NCBI GenBank assembly: GCA_964596325.1
Contig: CAZQSQ010000008.1
Coordinates: 1 to 31,815, forward strand
DNA: 31,815 nt
Direction of reading: 5' to 3'
Source: JBAZJI01 sp964596325
Lineage (GTDB): Bacteria; Patescibacteriota; Minisyncoccia; Minisyncoccales; JAGOPM01
Part shown: piece by piece, positions 31,344 through 31,815 of the stretch
How the letters are laid out: each line of letters begins with the position of its first letter
Position numbering within the stretch: the first letter of the stretch is position 1
Made by a program: the position numbers and the translations under genes
The notes under the pieces: model-generated
What the model was told of the DNA's origin: nothing
The model's database searches: none
What the model saw: the letters and a program-made list of their open reading frames with translations, nothing else

Positions 31344-31815
31344 TAAATTCTCTTGATGAATTTCAAAAAGCTGAAGGCGATGATAGCGCCCAGCAAGGCC
31401 GTATATAATTGCGGCAAAGAAAACATGTTCGCCACCAGCTTAGCCTGCGGACCGGAAATAAAATAACTGGTCAAAATAAAACTGGCGCCATACAAAAAAA
31501 TAAATTTGGCCAAAGATGAAGAAACGGCGCCAAGCCAATAACCCTTTTGGCGCAATTTATCAAAAATAAAAAGCAACACCCAGTTGCTTACTATAATATA
31601 GGGCAAGAATGGTGCGGCCAAAGCGGGCAGCAAGCCCACAGCCAAAGCCACAACGCTTGGTAGCATGGCCAAAAGCATTGAGTCCCGCAGCCCCAAAAAA
31701 AACGGCATGATAAAAAGCACGGCATTAACCATGGGCCCGGCCATAAACTGGTTATGGAAAAGCGGAAATATTATCATCGGCGCCAAAAAAATTACCAACT
31801 TTTTCCAACTTGCCA
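31343..31815 (-). CDS. ECF-transporter S-component-like membrane protein, N-terminus outside window
   Basis: The frame is open to the window edge (157 codons); residues before the TTG at 31798 (ASWKK...) continue the same frame, so the true start is probably outside. Four or five hydrophobic helices are visible, with FHNQFMAGPMVNAVLFI, LPSVVALAVGLLPALAAPF, YIIVSNWVLLFIF and YWLGAVSSSLAKFIFLY. This matches a small membrane protein family frequent in CPR genomes and often described as an ECF transporter S component. No energising ATPase genes are nearby and the substrate is unknown. It overlaps the yraN start by one base. Confidence 0.6.
   Translation of the reverse strand, partial: ASWKKLVIFLAPMIIFPLFHNQFMAGPMVNAVLFIMPFFLGLRDSMLLAMLPSVVALAVGLLPALAAPFLPYIIVSNWVLLFIFDKLRQKGYWLGAVSSSLAKFIFLYGASFILTSYFISGPQAKLVANMFSLPQLYTALLGAIIAFSFLKFIKRI

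Noticed and set aside
1..31815. CRISPR arrays, insertion sequences, prophage genes or rRNA
   Set aside because: No regularly spaced direct repeats, transposase, integrase or ribosomal RNA sequence was seen by eye. The tail-fibre-like protein alone does not indicate a prophage.

Overview
The window looks like a metagenome-assembled contig from a Candidate Phyla Radiation (Patescibacteria, probably Parcubacteria-like) bacterium. This is inferred from the Ser/Thr-rich secreted proteins with 'SSTNYLL' and 'LGE.GTG' motifs, tail-fibre-like surface proteins, sparse Shine-Dalgarno sites, very tight gene packing, and the order tig-clpP-rny-hup. TGA is used as a stop, so the code is not the Gracilibacteria variant. 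Two runs of 100 N (8750-8849 and 24445-24544) are scaffold gaps. Every protein gene is on the minus strand; only two tRNA genes are on the plus strand. No stretch over 300 bases lacks a gene.

Right to left, in the direction of transcription: (a) 31815-30939, a truncated S-component-like membrane protein and a YraN-family nuclease. (b) 30863-16231, a nearly uninterrupted lipid operon: FakA-FakB fusion, second FakB, archaeal/SCP2-type thiolase, DUF35-DUF362 fusion, FabG, ornithine-cyclodeaminase-like protein, scaffold gap, FabZ-FabK fusion, second FabK, PlsC, biotin carboxylase, biotin carboxyl carrier, biotin ligase, carboxyltransferase and two PlsY paralogues. (c) 16190-8972, housekeeping genes: nusA, hppA (membrane pyrophosphatase), tig, clpP, rny and an HU gene. 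(d) 8925-8677, tRNA-Gly(UCC) and tRNA-Pro(UGG) on the plus strand. (e) 8528-1549, a surface module: histidine kinase, response regulator, PilB ATPase and three exported beta-rich proteins. (f) 1385-1, a truncated tail-fibre-like surface protein.

The most interesting region is the lipid operon. Together its genes could carry carbon from acetyl-CoA to phosphatidic acid: carboxylation (AccC/BCCP/carboxyltransferase with their own biotin ligase), condensation (thiolase with DUF35 partner), reduction (FabG), dehydration (FabZ), enoyl reduction (FabK), fatty-acid phosphorylation (FakA/FakB), and acylation of glycerol-phosphate (PlsY, PlsC). No acyl carrier protein, FabD, FabF/FabB/FabH or PlsX is seen here. 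The arrangement therefore suggests an ACP-independent, CoA-based fatty-acid pathway coupled to fatty-acid kinase, in a lineage usually thought to scavenge lipids. That is an inference from gene content, and the second gap could hide further genes.

The surface module also contains a membrane protein whose outer half (FN3 plus a beta module) appears duplicated on the cytoplasmic side of its single transmembrane helix.
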